Assembly: GCF_014805625.2 (NCBI RefSeq)
Contig: NW_023998416.1
Location: forward strand, 11,765,589-11,829,588
Origin: Glossina fuscipes
Lineage: Eukaryota > Arthropoda > Insecta > Diptera > Glossinidae
Length of the DNA stretch: 64,000 nucleotides
Direction: 5' to 3'
Shown: piece after piece, positions 48,330-60,689 of the stretch
How positions within the stretch are numbered: position 1 is the stretch's first letter
Layout of the letters: the number at the start of each line of letters is the position of its first letter
Made by a program: the position numbers and the translations under genes
Notes under the pieces: generated by a model
The model's input: the letters and a program-made list of their open reading frames with translations, nothing else
What the model was told of the DNA's origin: nothing
Databases searched by the model: none

Positions 48330-51300
48330 TTTTTTTTTTTTGATAAGATAAGATTTAATGTTTTGGGTGTTAATTTCTAGTACACTAGCAGATGTGCATC
48401 GTTTTTATTTGAAAAAATTTCTAAAAGAAATAAAAAAATGTTAAGTGTTGCTTTATTTAGTTGGCAGTTGGAATAGATATGGATATGGAAGTAATTCGAA
48501 AGAAATCAATATTCAACCAAGATGTTAGTGTGTGATGTGTGTGTTTGTGGTGAATTTGTATGATATTAATTATGAACGTTGGTGTGTGAAATTGATGTAA
48601 GTGATGAATTATAAACTTTATTATTTTGCTCTGTCAATCATTTTGCACCACGTAAAGTGTACAAAGCGTGCGATTTTCTCGCTGACAGATGCAGCAAACG
48701 GTGTAGGCTCTAAAATCTGCCGATAATTGAAAGTAAAAAAATTATTGAATTAGGAATTAAAGTTTATGACCTTGAGGTTGCAGTTTATGACAATAAGAAA
48801 GCATCTTTTTACTTAAAACATGATTTTTCAAAACTCTCTGCTTAGTACATGACTTATTATTTTCATTCGAATTTTTTGCAATATCTTTATTATAAGTATC
48901 TGATGAAAAGTACGTAGGATATATGCGATAAGCCAAACATAATTTATTAATAAATATCTAAATATGTCGTCTTTTCTATGGTCGAAAATTTAAGAAAGTT
49001 ATCTTTGCCATTCCAATAATCGCCAATCGTAGAATAATCAAAATATTTATAAATCTCCATGTAGTTTAGTCCCGATAAGCATGTAATCTAAATGGCTTCT
49101 TTTTTAGATTCAACTGTACCATCAGCTTCTTTATCATAATCAAAATTTCTTACATTAAAGATACCTCGTGAGGCTTTTATGCTGCAATTTGTTTTCAAAA
49201 GTAATTTTTGTTAATTTTTAAATGTACGTTTTATAAGCGTCGCCAATATTATTATTCTGTTATCGCTGCTTACATTACCAAAGTAATTGTCAAAATTAAC
49301 AGTCTTAGACTGTTAAAAGGCGTCCTTCCTTAACAAAGGCAGTGCTTTTCTTTATCACAGGTATAAATTCATTTTGCGTAATATAGTGCACAAGATAGTG
49401 TCGTTCTTTAAACTGGCAACGTTCCTGGCAAGTAATTTGATCGATTTTAGCAAGATAACCAGTTCAAGGATGGCATCTACGCAAGAAGAGCTCGCAGTGT
49501 TATATGGAACAAGACACTACAGTATTGTTACGAAAAGCCCACGTTTGGCAAAACATGAAAACTGCTCGATATTCCAGGAATCGAAATGGAATAGAATGGA
49601 AAATCCAAATATCGGTTCACGATGTTTTGGCTGCTAACTACATAAAGTAAGGGGCCACTGACTATCAAAAGGATTAACGTGTTGCTGTTAGAAAGGCATT
49701 AACACGAAGACGTCATAATGCAATTCGGAATTGCTAGATTGAAAGTAAAAAAAATATAAAATGTGATGTTTAAGCAGAATATTTGCCGAAAGGGAACCAA
49801 GTCGGGTGATGTGAACTGAATCGTCCGTCATACCCAATAGGAGTGTTGCACGTATAAGTTGCTGTCAACAATTTGTAAATAGATGATCTAAGAATTTTGA
49901 ACCAAACCAATGTTATCTTAAAAATCATAGTTCAGTGGTACGAGCTTAATCTCAAAACGTGATTTCAATAAGGCAAGGGAAAGAGCACTTTCTGTTACGG
50001 TATAATCTATTTAGAAAATTGCGTGAAATTAATTTACGGGTTAATAGGATATATGTGGCAGTTTATATTAATGCAACATAGTGTAATGTACATGTACGTT
50101 ATATGCATATTTATAGGCGGAACTTTGTTTTAGATCGATTAAAATAAAAAAGAAAAAGAACAGGAGAGAAATGCATAAATATGGGGAAATGGTACGTTGT
50201 ATATAATAGTTAAACATTATATGTAAATTTGGTCCAATAGATCTAAACTACCTTACAGCGCCATCGATCGAAACCTAGTAACAACAAAGAGAAACACATA
50301 TTATGCATAAGTTTCACTTCATTCCAATGAATGGTTTCGTTGTTTCGTAATGACATGCAAAAGCTTTTTTATATGGAGAGGTATATAAAGTACGTTATAC
50401 GTGTATTAACGCATAGTGTAGTATATATAACAGAGTCTAATAAGACGGAAGGCTTAGAGGAATCATATGCAGGTTTCTAGAGACCATTACGAGCTTTCCA
50501 ATGCGTTGAAAAGACAGTGCGCCTTCTCTTTGTTTTTTATCTACGCTATTGCAGGACGTGCTCAAGACCCGTAGGAAAGCTTGTATAAAGCGAAGTACTA
50601 TTCAGTACTAATTTTTTTTGACTCGAATTATGATTCTTTTTTCTTAGCCTTAGTAATACAGATTTTTCTGGTAAAGTCTCTCTCTCAATGTCAAAGAAAA
50701 GAAAACACTTAAATGATCCAAGAAGAAGTGAAATTTTAAAAATGCGTATAACATTTTTCGTTTATTGACTTTTAATTAATTTTTTCAACAATATTTTACC
50801 ATAAATCAAACTCTTTTAGTAAATTGTGCATTGTTTACTTTTCAAACTTGAAAGCGTACACAGCCTATAGCGATTTATTATAATTTATCTGCCTTCAGCT
50901 AAAAGTGTTTCACCACTTAAATTTCTCTTATATTTAATAAAATAATATTTACATACATTTTTAATCACGCAATTAAAATTATTTATTTAATCTAATACTG
51001 ATAATTAAGTGACTATCGGCTCTAGTCGATTGTAAAGTTTTCCATTTTCTGATTTTAATAAAAAATCACGAGCAAAAACAAAAGCTCTTAAGTATCCAGA
51101 CTTATGAATCATATGACAATAAGTATAGTAGAAAGTATTCTTAAGACACAAAATGACAAACGTTTGTTTGTAAGTATATTTTATGACTTTTCATCACTGC
51201 ATTGAATATACTAAGTGCAGGAGGAAGATGTGCAGTCTACTGCATTTTTTTTTTTTTTTTTTTTATTATTATTACTTTTTTGGTATCGTGACATAAATAA

Positions 51301-52000
51301 ATCTTTTCATAAAATAAGAGGCGGCTTGTTACTTGTTGAACTATATAGCATCGACAAGTGGAATAAACGACTGCCTCGTTTTGGAGCGTTACCTGATGGA
51401 GCCGTGGTATGTTTATTATTTAAAATGAAATCTATAGCAATATTAAGAGGCAGCAAAAATGATTTTTTATTAAGCGATGATAATGCAAAAATTATAATGG
51501 GGAGGACGTGCTCAGATCGTCAATTGTGTATTTCGGTTTTTTTTATGTGTTTCTTTCTTCAAATATGACCAATCATCACTTGGGCTATGTGACCTGCATC
51601 CATCACGGTGATGGTCAGAAAGGAGTAGAGAAAGAAAAAAAAGGATGAGGAGTGGTCGCAGCATGGCAGATGTGTACTTAATCGACATTTGCTACGCCTT
51701 TACCAACAAAGCATCCAGTTATAGCTACGACGATGTGCGGTCAAACCCCCCTGAGGTATGAACCCACGACTACACTAGTAGTCGCCGTTTTTTCTCTACC
51801 TAGCTATAATAACTGAATCTAATCTGTGGAATATATACTGCGTCAAGGTAAACTTGTTGGTCATTTGCAAATCATGTTGAAAGCAATTGCGTTTTGAAAA
51901 TAAAGCAAAATTTTGAAAAAAGTCGCTGTATTTGCAATATCCCTTGAAAGAAAATGATAACGCTTACTAGGCTTGTGAAAAAAATCCTTTGGTTGGTGGT
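48330..52000. other. Intron or intergenic, no gene supported
   Basis: No recognisable exon. A T run occurs at 51246-51264 and gives a spurious F-rich frame at 51215-51568. A stretch at 51735-51800 (cctgaggtatgaacccacga) looks like an inverted B-box, but no tRNA can be folded. Confidence 0.4.
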
Positions 52001-52009
52001 AAATCTTGT

Positions 52010-52026
52010 CGCCGGGGGGGCGGGGC
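52010..52026. repeat. Isolated G-rich run
   Basis: cgccgggggggcggggc is the most G-dense stretch noticed in the window, surrounded by AT-rich DNA. Confidence 0.85.
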
Positions 52027-52118
52027 TTAATTGCAATTAGCAGCACACTAATGGTCTGCTAGTTAATGACGCATCGCGGTTTGGTGCACTAATCGTTCAT
52101 ACAACTAAAGAAATTTTT

Positions 52119-52680
52119 GACGTCGACACATTCCATCCTATGATATCGCTGCAAAACTAACCGTTGATCAAAAAACTGAATCATTTGAATAATGCTGGAG
52201 CCAAGAAGAAGCCTGACATTTGGATATGATGCATATTCTTCGAGAAGCCCAATGGAATTGACCCTTCCTTGAAGAAACAAAGCGGAAAGAAAAGTGGATA
52301 ATATACGGCAATAAAATTTAAAAAAATCGTGATTCAAGATGTATGACGGCAAGGTGATATAGTGATATAGTTCGTATAGATGCCATGTCCTGAAATTAAA
52401 AGAAAATTGTGCATCATTGACTAAGCGCATTTGGCCTGACGAATGATTCCATTCCTTTCTACCAACACATAAAGCGATTAAAGCGACCAAAAGCGTCCGC
52501 AATTGATTAATAGCAATGGCATCGCCTCCCAGCACGAAAGAGATCTTGACTACGAAGTTTGCGTGAGTAATATAAAGTGCCACAGAAGTGCTGCAGACTA
52601 CTTGCAAGTTTTACTGCAAAAACGAACAAAGTTTATAGAGCGAAACAGTATTCAGTTGCCTTAAAAATAGGTTAAATAAA
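52119..52680 (+). pseudogene. Second degenerate mariner transposase, different lineage
   Basis: Seen in shifting plus-strand frames: SYDIAAKLTVDQKT, then LNHLNNAGAKKKPDIWI, then PFLEETKRKEKWIIYGNK, then RPQLIN, and near the end LQVLLQKRTKFIERNSIQLP. This is the order of the helix-turn-helix, the 'WVPHEL' region, the first catalytic block 'TGDEKW..Y', the 'RP.L..R.G' block and the C-terminal 'F...KD..FYERGI.KLP' of mariner transposases. It is N-terminally truncated and full of stops and frameshifts. The minus-strand 172-aa open frame over it (52089-52607) is a shadow. Confidence 0.75.
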
Positions 52681-52689
52681 GTTCTGTTA

Positions 52690-54560
52690 AGAAAAACATA
52701 GCTCCACGAACTTTTTACTTAAGCTTTTATATGAATTTAGGAATTTATTTAAGAATCATTTTTGTCTATTAAAGCAGAAACAATATTATCACACCTGACC
52801 ATCAATAAACTTCAAATAGAAGTAAATAAACATACCAGTTCATACAACACTTGAATGCATTCAAATTAAAGAAAAAAAAAAAAAGAGAAAAAAATCTGTT
52901 TTAACGAACCCCTACAAAATTATTCAAAGAAAATCTCTCCGTTTTCTTCGAAACGTACAAATCAAACTACAAAGATCGCGTCTTGTGAAAATCATCATCA
53001 TAAAACGACGAAACAAAAAAAAAAAAAAAGAAAAGAACGAAAACCATCCATCAATTATGTATTTCTCAAGTACACACGATAAGAAAATTCTATACACACA
53101 TTATATTATAAATCTGTGTGTACACATGGCTGTTGTCTGGCTTTCTGTAAATATTATTTACCCATTACTCATACATATGTTCACACACTCGTAGACAAAT
53201 CGAACCGATCGCCGCTCTTCAACATTTTTCCGATATCCAGTGTGTGCAAGTGAAGTTTTGTCATTATCCCGCTTGTAGGCTGTCAATATTTTATATTTAT
53301 AGATATATTTAAGTAGAGAAAGAAAAATGAAAGAACATTTTTTACACACGTTGTCGCTCGCATCAATCTCATCGCAGTTTATTTCGCGGTTTGTCATTGT
53401 TGAAGGCGGACTTAGACGAATTTATCAAAACGCGGCAAAAAGAGCGGCAATATAGAATAGGAAAACTAAATTAAGTAAAACTATGTGGAAAGTTAAAAAC
53501 TTCAGTTAGACTTTAAACTCTTAACACCTACAGACTTCATAACCGTTCAATTTCATTATTGAAAATTTAAGCGATGACGTTAAGTGCTATAAACTTCAAT
53601 ATTTTAAGATTTATATGCATTTCTAAGCCTTTTCCAGGTTATTACATTATTATTATTTATTCATTTATTTTCGAAAAAAATATAAGAGAAAGGTTAAATG
53701 AATTCATTTCCCGAATTGTATTGGTTCTTGAAAGTCAATAGCTCGACTGGAGCGTGGTGTAGACGAATTGGAACAACATAATGCCTAATTATTTCAAATG
53801 TCGGCCAAACACTAATGACAATAATCAGGGAGTTAAAGTTCATGTCAACGAATGGTCAGATCGATTTAATAAGTCTATGTTAAAACAATGCTAATGCAGT
53901 AAGTTCTTACGACCTAAAGTTTTTATTAAAGTAAACCTGCGGTAGGCACGCTAAGTGCTGGAGCAACCTTACATATTGCATTTAATTTCATTTTATTCAA
54001 TATTAATTAGTTAAGATATATATAAGTATATAAATGTGACTGAATATTAATCAGTTTCTTACTCTTTTGGTTACATGAAAGGGAATTGTATTATCTGCAT
54101 GCTTATTAAATCTAAGAAGTAAGGCGTCACGTAACAGAGAGATAAGTGGTTATATTTAAAAAGTAAAGTCATAGTCTATTTTGTTGAACTTTTTTACTAC
54201 GTCTGCTTTTGTTGGTACAGTCCCCAACCGATTAAGAGTTCAGTACTTTTTTTAGGAAAATGTTTTAAGCTCAAGATGAAATTGCAAAACTTTCATTCCA
54301 AATTACGTAGAGAACATATTTAGAATATCAGTTAGATCAAGAATTACTGTCGGGCAAGATATTCCTGACACAAATTTGCTTAACATAATTCATCTGCCTT
54401 GGTTCTAAGATATCGAGATTTGCTTTAACTTTTTTACTTAATTTTACTTGTGTCGGGCAGGGTTGTAAAAGCATACCAGTTTAGGCCGAATCTAGCATTG
54501 TAAAATTATATATTAAATCATTACTTCGCATACCAGTTTTCACGATAAAATACTAAAAAT
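52690..54560. other. Intron or intergenic, no gene supported
   Basis: A-rich runs at 52870-52892 and 53012-53032. No frame with a recognisable motif. Confidence 0.4.
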
Positions 54561-54689
54561 TGCAAATTTCTTGCTTTATAAAGTCGTATCTTTCCGAAGA
54601 AGATTTTTATGTGAAGGACCTCAACGCACACGCATACACAAATTTCATCTATTCAAAAATTATTCTTCAGCGATTTCGCTCAAGGAATA

Positions 54690-54945
54690 CGAAAAATTGA
54701 GCATTGTGTGGGCAGTGGCCCTAGAAACCATCCGATTCAATTCATATTTAAGAGTTTTGGTCCTTATGTCCCAAATTGTATTAAAATCTTTCGATCTTGC
54801 GTTAGACGGATGGACAGAAGGACGGGCAGACAAACAAATCGGTTTGAAAAATGATCCTGGATTGATTGATATTTCAAGTAAGCCTTCATGTCGTATACAC
54901 CGGCATGAACTTGATATAACTCTACCGCAAGTAGCGTAGGTTATG
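54690..54945 (-). repeat. Dispersed TIR element, reverse copy
   Basis: Contains agaaaccatccgattcaatt, aagagttttggtccttatgt, ttagacggatggacagaagg and a block ending ccggcatgaacttgatata. The overlapping frames of 122 aa and 97 aa are artefacts of the repeat. Confidence 0.65.
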
Positions 54946-55591
54946 TGAAACAATAGGAAAAACCCTTATTGCACATATACATGTTGAAAAATTCCAATTC
55001 CAAGTTCAGTATTCTTTTTGTCTGTACGTGAAAAATCTACATTGAGCGATTGAGGATTATCGAAAAATGCCAGTGTTGATCTTCATGTGGTAGGTAACAC
55101 GTTTGCGAAGTTTTGTGTGAACTATAAAAAATACACATAAAGAAGATAAGAACTTTTAATATAAATTATAAAGCAACATGGTTAGGGCGTTTTGCAGTAT
55201 GTCGAGAGCACGACATCGTTTTTTCTTTACCAATTGGTTGAAGGTATACACTATGTTGCTAAGGATAATTATCAGTTTTACCATACAAACTGAGTTTCTG
55301 GCTCACTCACTCAGTAAAATAAATATGCTATTATTTAATATATTAAGACGTTAAAAACTGCTCATATTAAGATATTAAAAATAAATGTTAATTTAGTGAC
55401 ATGATATAAAGAGTATTTATAAAAAATATGGTTTAAGACTTGGTTCTGGATGATAAATATGCTAACGCCATTGCAGCTATCTTACTTTCTTGAAAGAGGA
55501 AGCTACTGTAATAGCTGAAAATAAATGGTTTTTTGGGCTCTTTTTTAGTGGGACAAAGGAATAGAGAAACATTCGAGCATGTATACAAACA

Positions 55592-55619
<28 letters not shown>
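55592..55619. repeat. Long A run
   Basis: About 27 consecutive A, seen directly. It could be the tail of a decayed retroposon, but no upstream coding frame was recognised. Confidence 0.9.
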
Positions 55620-55622
<3 letters not shown>

Positions 55623-58550
55623 CTTTCGAAGTATATTAAAAATATGGCAAAAATATGACTTTAATTAATGGTGTTCTTGCTTATGTAATGTAGCGGGTGC
55701 AAGCCGGTTACACCAACAAACAAAAAATCATATATTTAATGTTTCTTGGTATTGAAACTAGTAGGGGCCTTCGTAAATTTCAATGTTTAAATGAACTTAC
55801 CGCAAAAATCCTACTGACTTCCCTTTAGAATCTTATATTAAATATATTGTAAAAAATTCGAATCAAAAGAATGAAAATTGTTGGAGTTATACTTTGTTAA
55901 CCAAAGAAGGTTTAAAGAGTTGAAATGTGTTAAAGTCATGCTTTTTTATCATAATAAACTTTTTACTAAATTTTAGCATTAGTCTGCAATCTCAGTATCA
56001 TAAACTCTCCTTCCTAGTTGAATAATATCTTTCCACTCTCTTTCCTCAAAGATGATAGAGTCTAGCGCTTTTACTGCATCTGTCAATGAAAAAATCGCAC
56101 ATTTTAACATTTTACATGCAATAAAATTTATATTTCATAATTGGCATCAATTGCATACATTAAAGTTCATAAATAATATCACACTTCTAACATCTTGGCT
56201 GAGACATTGCCTGTTTTCGAATTATTCCTCAACGGTCAACCGGGTGAAGTTACACAGAGTTTTTCTTTTATTTTTTGAAAATCGTTTTAACTGAAAAAGA
56301 ACATTTTGTAAATAAATCTGCTTGTATGTCAAATAAGTTAGACATCAGCAGTTAAAAGACACGAAGCAGCAACTTTTCAGCGCGGATTCATATGATAGAA
56401 GTGATCTTTGCAGAGCGCTTGGAGAAAATCCAGAAAAATTTCTTTCAATTATTGAGTTTTTTCCCCTTATTCTAAAATGTGCAAAAAGCATCTATTAGAC
56501 TACTAAAAAAACAATTTTTGAAAAATTTACATTGGCTTGCCTTCTTACGTTATCCTCTGATTACGATTCTGAAGGAATATGTAGACCAACCGCGTTGCAT
56601 TTTTTTTCTTTTTATATTGTTAATAAAACCAAGACACAACAGTTAAATAAACCAAATATGTGTGTCGTTGTTTGTTTTTTCTTTTTTGTGGGATAATATT
56701 TCACATGTCTCACTATATATGTGTATGTTTTGGCTTAATTTAAAGCTTAACTGTGTAAACTTAATTTATAAAAATCTCTTCTTTCCATAGGGGAATATGT
56801 TTGCGTGTGCGTGAAAACTGAAACGCGTTGCGCTTGCGTGTTGTACATTTACACCGTAAAACAAGCAGCATTAGTATAATGAAACCCCTTGCCATGCACG
56901 AGTGTTGATATGGGCGAGAAGCAATCGACTACCTAAAGGTATTTGTTTGATGGTGATTGTTATTATTATTGTTTTTTTTTTTTTTTCTTTTCTTTTGCCT
57001 TTGCCTGTGTATTGTTTATTGTACAAAAAACTGGATGAGATTGCATCGGTGCGTTTATAGCATTCTTCAGTTCATTTACATTTGTGGCTATAAATATACG
57101 CATACGGGAATATTTGGTTTTATTAAAATGAAAGAAAACCACTCGATTCACAGAAATGCTTAGAAACACTAAAGAGTTTTTTTTTTTTTTTTTTTTTTTA
57201 TTAGTAGCTCTCTATATATGTAGGTATTATCACGCTGTTGATATGTTGAGCAATTGTTGGGCAATTGTAGAATAAGTGAAATATCGATGAAAACAACATT
57301 AATTAACATCATCAAGTTAATGATTTAAGTCTTCAAGCAATTTAGGGGAATTCAAAAGAATGAGCTTTGTTGTTGTTGTTGTTGTTTGTGAATACGCCGA
57401 TGAAGAGGTTCCAGAAATCGCACATAACCGCGTTGAGTTTATATAAAATTCATTTTATTTACTTTTCCTTTATATTTCCTGTTATTTTAAGTTCTTTGCA
57501 TTTCGTGTACTGTTCCCATGTTAAGCGTTGTATGATGCACTGCAATTCGTTTCTCTTTTCTCTCGCTTCTTATATTATTTCTTAGCAATATCGTAATTGT
57601 TACTCAATAATATTCGTCATGGAAATTTAGATTTGTGGGAAACTTTACTTTTTTATTACATGTTTTTCTTCGTACTCCTTCTCTTATTTGTGTATTGTAC
57701 ATTGCTTCCAGGAACCTATTTGAAAAAAACTGAAAAATACATTTTTAGACTAAAGATTTCAACTTTGTAATAAAATAGCCATATCGATATACATAAAATA
57801 TTAGAATTGATCTGACCAAAGTAAAATACAAAGAATCATTAAATTGGGAAGACAATAATTTCCATTTCAATAAACTTGTGTGCTATTGGAAATCAAGTGT
57901 ACTCAGCAGAGTATTTTATATTTTTCTATTCAATCTCTTATCTATGATGACAGAAGCTTCCGCAGACCAAATGTATTCTCTAAATAAATCTGACTCTCAG
58001 ATGTGAAGCATTATTTTAAGTGTTAACTACTGAAAAGTTTTAACAAAGCGATCTTCAGATAGCTTTTTTTGTTTTAATATAACCAATCGCTCAGGGGATG
58101 CCCCCAATTCGCGTAAGACGGTCACAAGATCACAAAGAAGTCAGGAAAGAGAAAGAAACCGGGAGCATGTGCCCAGAGTGTTATGGAGAATTTATGACAA
58201 CTTAAGAGGAGTACAACAAATCTTATTATAGAAAATTTTTAAACTTAAACATCTTCGTTACCTGCAGTTAACTTGTATAAAGCGTTGATTAAGCGTGAAA
58301 TACGATACATTACTTGGTCTAATACCGCCACCATCTATCTCCACTTATTTTCATCAAAAAATATCAGAATTTACACTTTGCTGCCAAACGCAAAATTATC
58401 GCTCAGGAGAATGCTTGTACTGAGGGAGGTATGAAAGGCAAATCGATATAGTCCATAATAAATCATTATTCTGGACTTGTTGAATCTTATTTTTTGCAAA
58501 AAAGAAGTGTATATATGCTACATGGCTTGTTTTACATTCATTTACTACGT
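55620..58550. other. Intron or intergenic, no gene supported
   Basis: AT-rich, with T runs at 56971-56986 and 57177-57199 and a (TTG)n run at 57367-57386. No coding frame recognised. Confidence 0.4.
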
Positions 58551-58599
58551 CAGCATAATTTTTATGTTTTACACTACTAATGATGTAGAGTGCATTAAA

Positions 58600-58880
58600 T
58601 ATTTGCGTATATGTGTAATACAGAGAAGAGCTTAGGATAGTTTTTTTTTTATCATAATTATCGATTCGAGTTTTAAAAGCGATTTAAGTTTATGGGTCTG
58701 TATCTCTGATATCTGTTCATGCTATTTTGTATTCAACTTACAGATCGCCGTTCTTGAGATATTTCCACGAACTTTGATACACTCAAGGATGGAACTCATG
58801 GAAAACGGATTGCATGGAAACATTTTTACGACGATATCCCATCTAAGAACTTCTTTTGAAAAAGTCGTTATATCAGAATA
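58600..58880 (+). repeat. Dispersed TIR element, forward copy
   Basis: Contains gagaagagcttaggatag, gggtctgtatctctg, ttcaacttacagatcgccg, atatttccacgaactttgat, actcaaggatggaactcatg and ttttgaaaaagtcgttata, in the same order as other copies but diverged. Confidence 0.62.
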
Positions 58881-59179
58881 ATTTGCAATTTTTTAAATAG
58901 TTTGAGAAACTGAGTTAAGCATTACATCGTCTTACTAAATTGAATTAGATGGAACAAATATTTGAACCTCCTCCGATATAACTGTTCGTACGAAAGTAGC
59001 TTTTTATATGATCAAGAGATGTGATTCTTAACATTTCATGATGAAAACCAATACAAAATACTAATAAATAGATAGAGATCAGCAGTTAAAGACTTGGATC
59101 ACATAGGTCAATTCTTTTGTACTCTCTTGCCCAAAATAGCGAGAGTTGGCAATTCTTCTACCTTGAAATTATCAAACGA

Positions 59180-59505
59180 GACGAGTTGTTCATTACATAT
59201 CCTATGCATTAAAAGACAGAAGTAAGTTTTGGTGGTGCGTGCCAAGCCTCGTTCAGATATTTTTGCGGGCCGTCAACATGGAACATTATTCTGTAAAACG
59301 TTTTATTTGGACATCATTCCATGTAAGGTTTATAAAAGACAACAAAGGAATAGCCATCAAACAGATCGACGAGCAGATGGATAAACAAGCTTACATCGAT
59401 GCAGGTATTGTGTGAATCGATTAGTGCAATGAAAGGTGGATTAACCTCAAGCCGTTTATATCGTTGCACAGATCCGAACGAACTTAATACTCGTTATACC
59501 TTCAT
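59180..59505 (-). repeat. Dispersed TIR element, reverse copy
   Basis: Contains tttttgcgggccgtcaac, gatcgacgagcagatggata, gcaatgaaaggtggattaac, cctcaagccgtttata and ccgaacgaacttaatactcg followed by ttatacc. A moderately preserved reverse copy. Confidence 0.62.
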
Positions 59506-60296
59506 ACAAGTAATGCAGGGATTGAAAATCGACTCTTAGCATTGTTTATCAAAATCGCTACGTTATTAGGTACGCTGTTTGGGCATAGAATGTCAGGAAT
59601 GTCACTCTTCAGGTTATATTAATTATGTTAGGGTTATTCCATGTGTATGTATGCAGGCATAAATTAGTGCCTATTATAACTCACAGCTTTAAATAAAGTT
59701 GTGTCGTATTGGTCTGTTTGTTCGCAACAGGTGGCAACAATTTACACATTGTAGATATCAAAAACATCCATTAGCACCAGTAATCTTCCTGCCCACAAAA
59801 CGGCTGCAGGTGTGATATCTTATTCAAAACTATATGTTATGGCACAGTCTTTTAAACACTTTGGGTAAAATGGTGATTAACATCAAATGCAAAATAAAGT
59901 TCTTGCTCATCCATAAAGCATATATTTTCAACTTATCCTTCTGACAATTGGAGCTGCCCATCAGAATACACAAATATTTAAATTGATGGTCGTGATTTAT
60001 TGGCAAACATCGTGGTTTACTGTAGTAATGAAAAACCTAACAAGACCCGCAGAAACTGAAAAACAATAAAACAGATTTACACAATAATTCAAAATGCTTT
60101 ATCACCAGCTCTGGGCTTATAAGAGATTATATTCTAAGTCTATATGAGGTGTTACTGGTGCCAACTAAAATTGCTTTGGTAATCAAGTAAAATAAACTTC
60201 AGCTCTTGTGTCTTGACTTATTTAAGGGAACTCAAGGGTTTATTTAAAAAGACGAAAGCACATTGACATTGAGAGTTAAACAGTAACCACAATGCA

Positions 60297-60337
60297 ATGA
60301 ATGAATGAATGAATGAATGAATGAATGAATGAATGAT
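60297..60337. repeat. (TGAA)n tetranucleotide repeat
   Basis: About ten perfect tgaa units; on the minus strand it reads as a repeating HSFI peptide in a spurious frame. Confidence 0.95.
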
Positions 60338-60659
60338 TATGACAAGCTGAAAGAGTGTTTGGATAACGGAGTAAAAAACACTTCACTGCCTTGTACAAGC
60401 ATCGCCGCCGCATGTATACGAATTGTGTAGGGAGGAATAGTACAAAAGACTTATTATGGTTCATTATGATCTAATCAAAATGATGATAAAAAAAGTCAAT
60501 ACCGCATATTGAAACAGAATTGACATATGATAGTAATAAAAGAAAAAAAGAAAAAAAAAAATGGAGAAATCAATACTGACAAGAAAATATAAACTTCTGC
60601 GCTGATTAAAAAAAATTAATTCCACTTTCGTGTTATGAAATTTAAATAACATAAACATG

Positions 60660-60684
60660 TTTTTTTTTTTTTTTTTTTTTTTTT
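60660..60684. repeat. Long T run
   Basis: About 25 consecutive T, seen directly. Confidence 0.92.
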
Positions 60685-60689
60685 GTAAA

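Noticed and set aside
51215..51568. 117-aa plus-strand open frame with a phenylalanine run
   Set aside because: The start of the frame is made by a T homopolymer, and the rest has no recognisable feature.
51735..51800. Possible tRNA gene (inverted B-box-like gtgggttcatacctca)
   Set aside because: No matching A-box or acceptor stem could be paired at the right distance.
52089..52607. 172-aa minus-strand open frame
   Set aside because: It lies antisense to plus-strand mariner peptide blocks and has no family motif of its own, so it is a shadow frame.
60297..60337. Candidate CRISPR-like or satellite array
   Set aside because: It is a plain tetranucleotide run without spacers.
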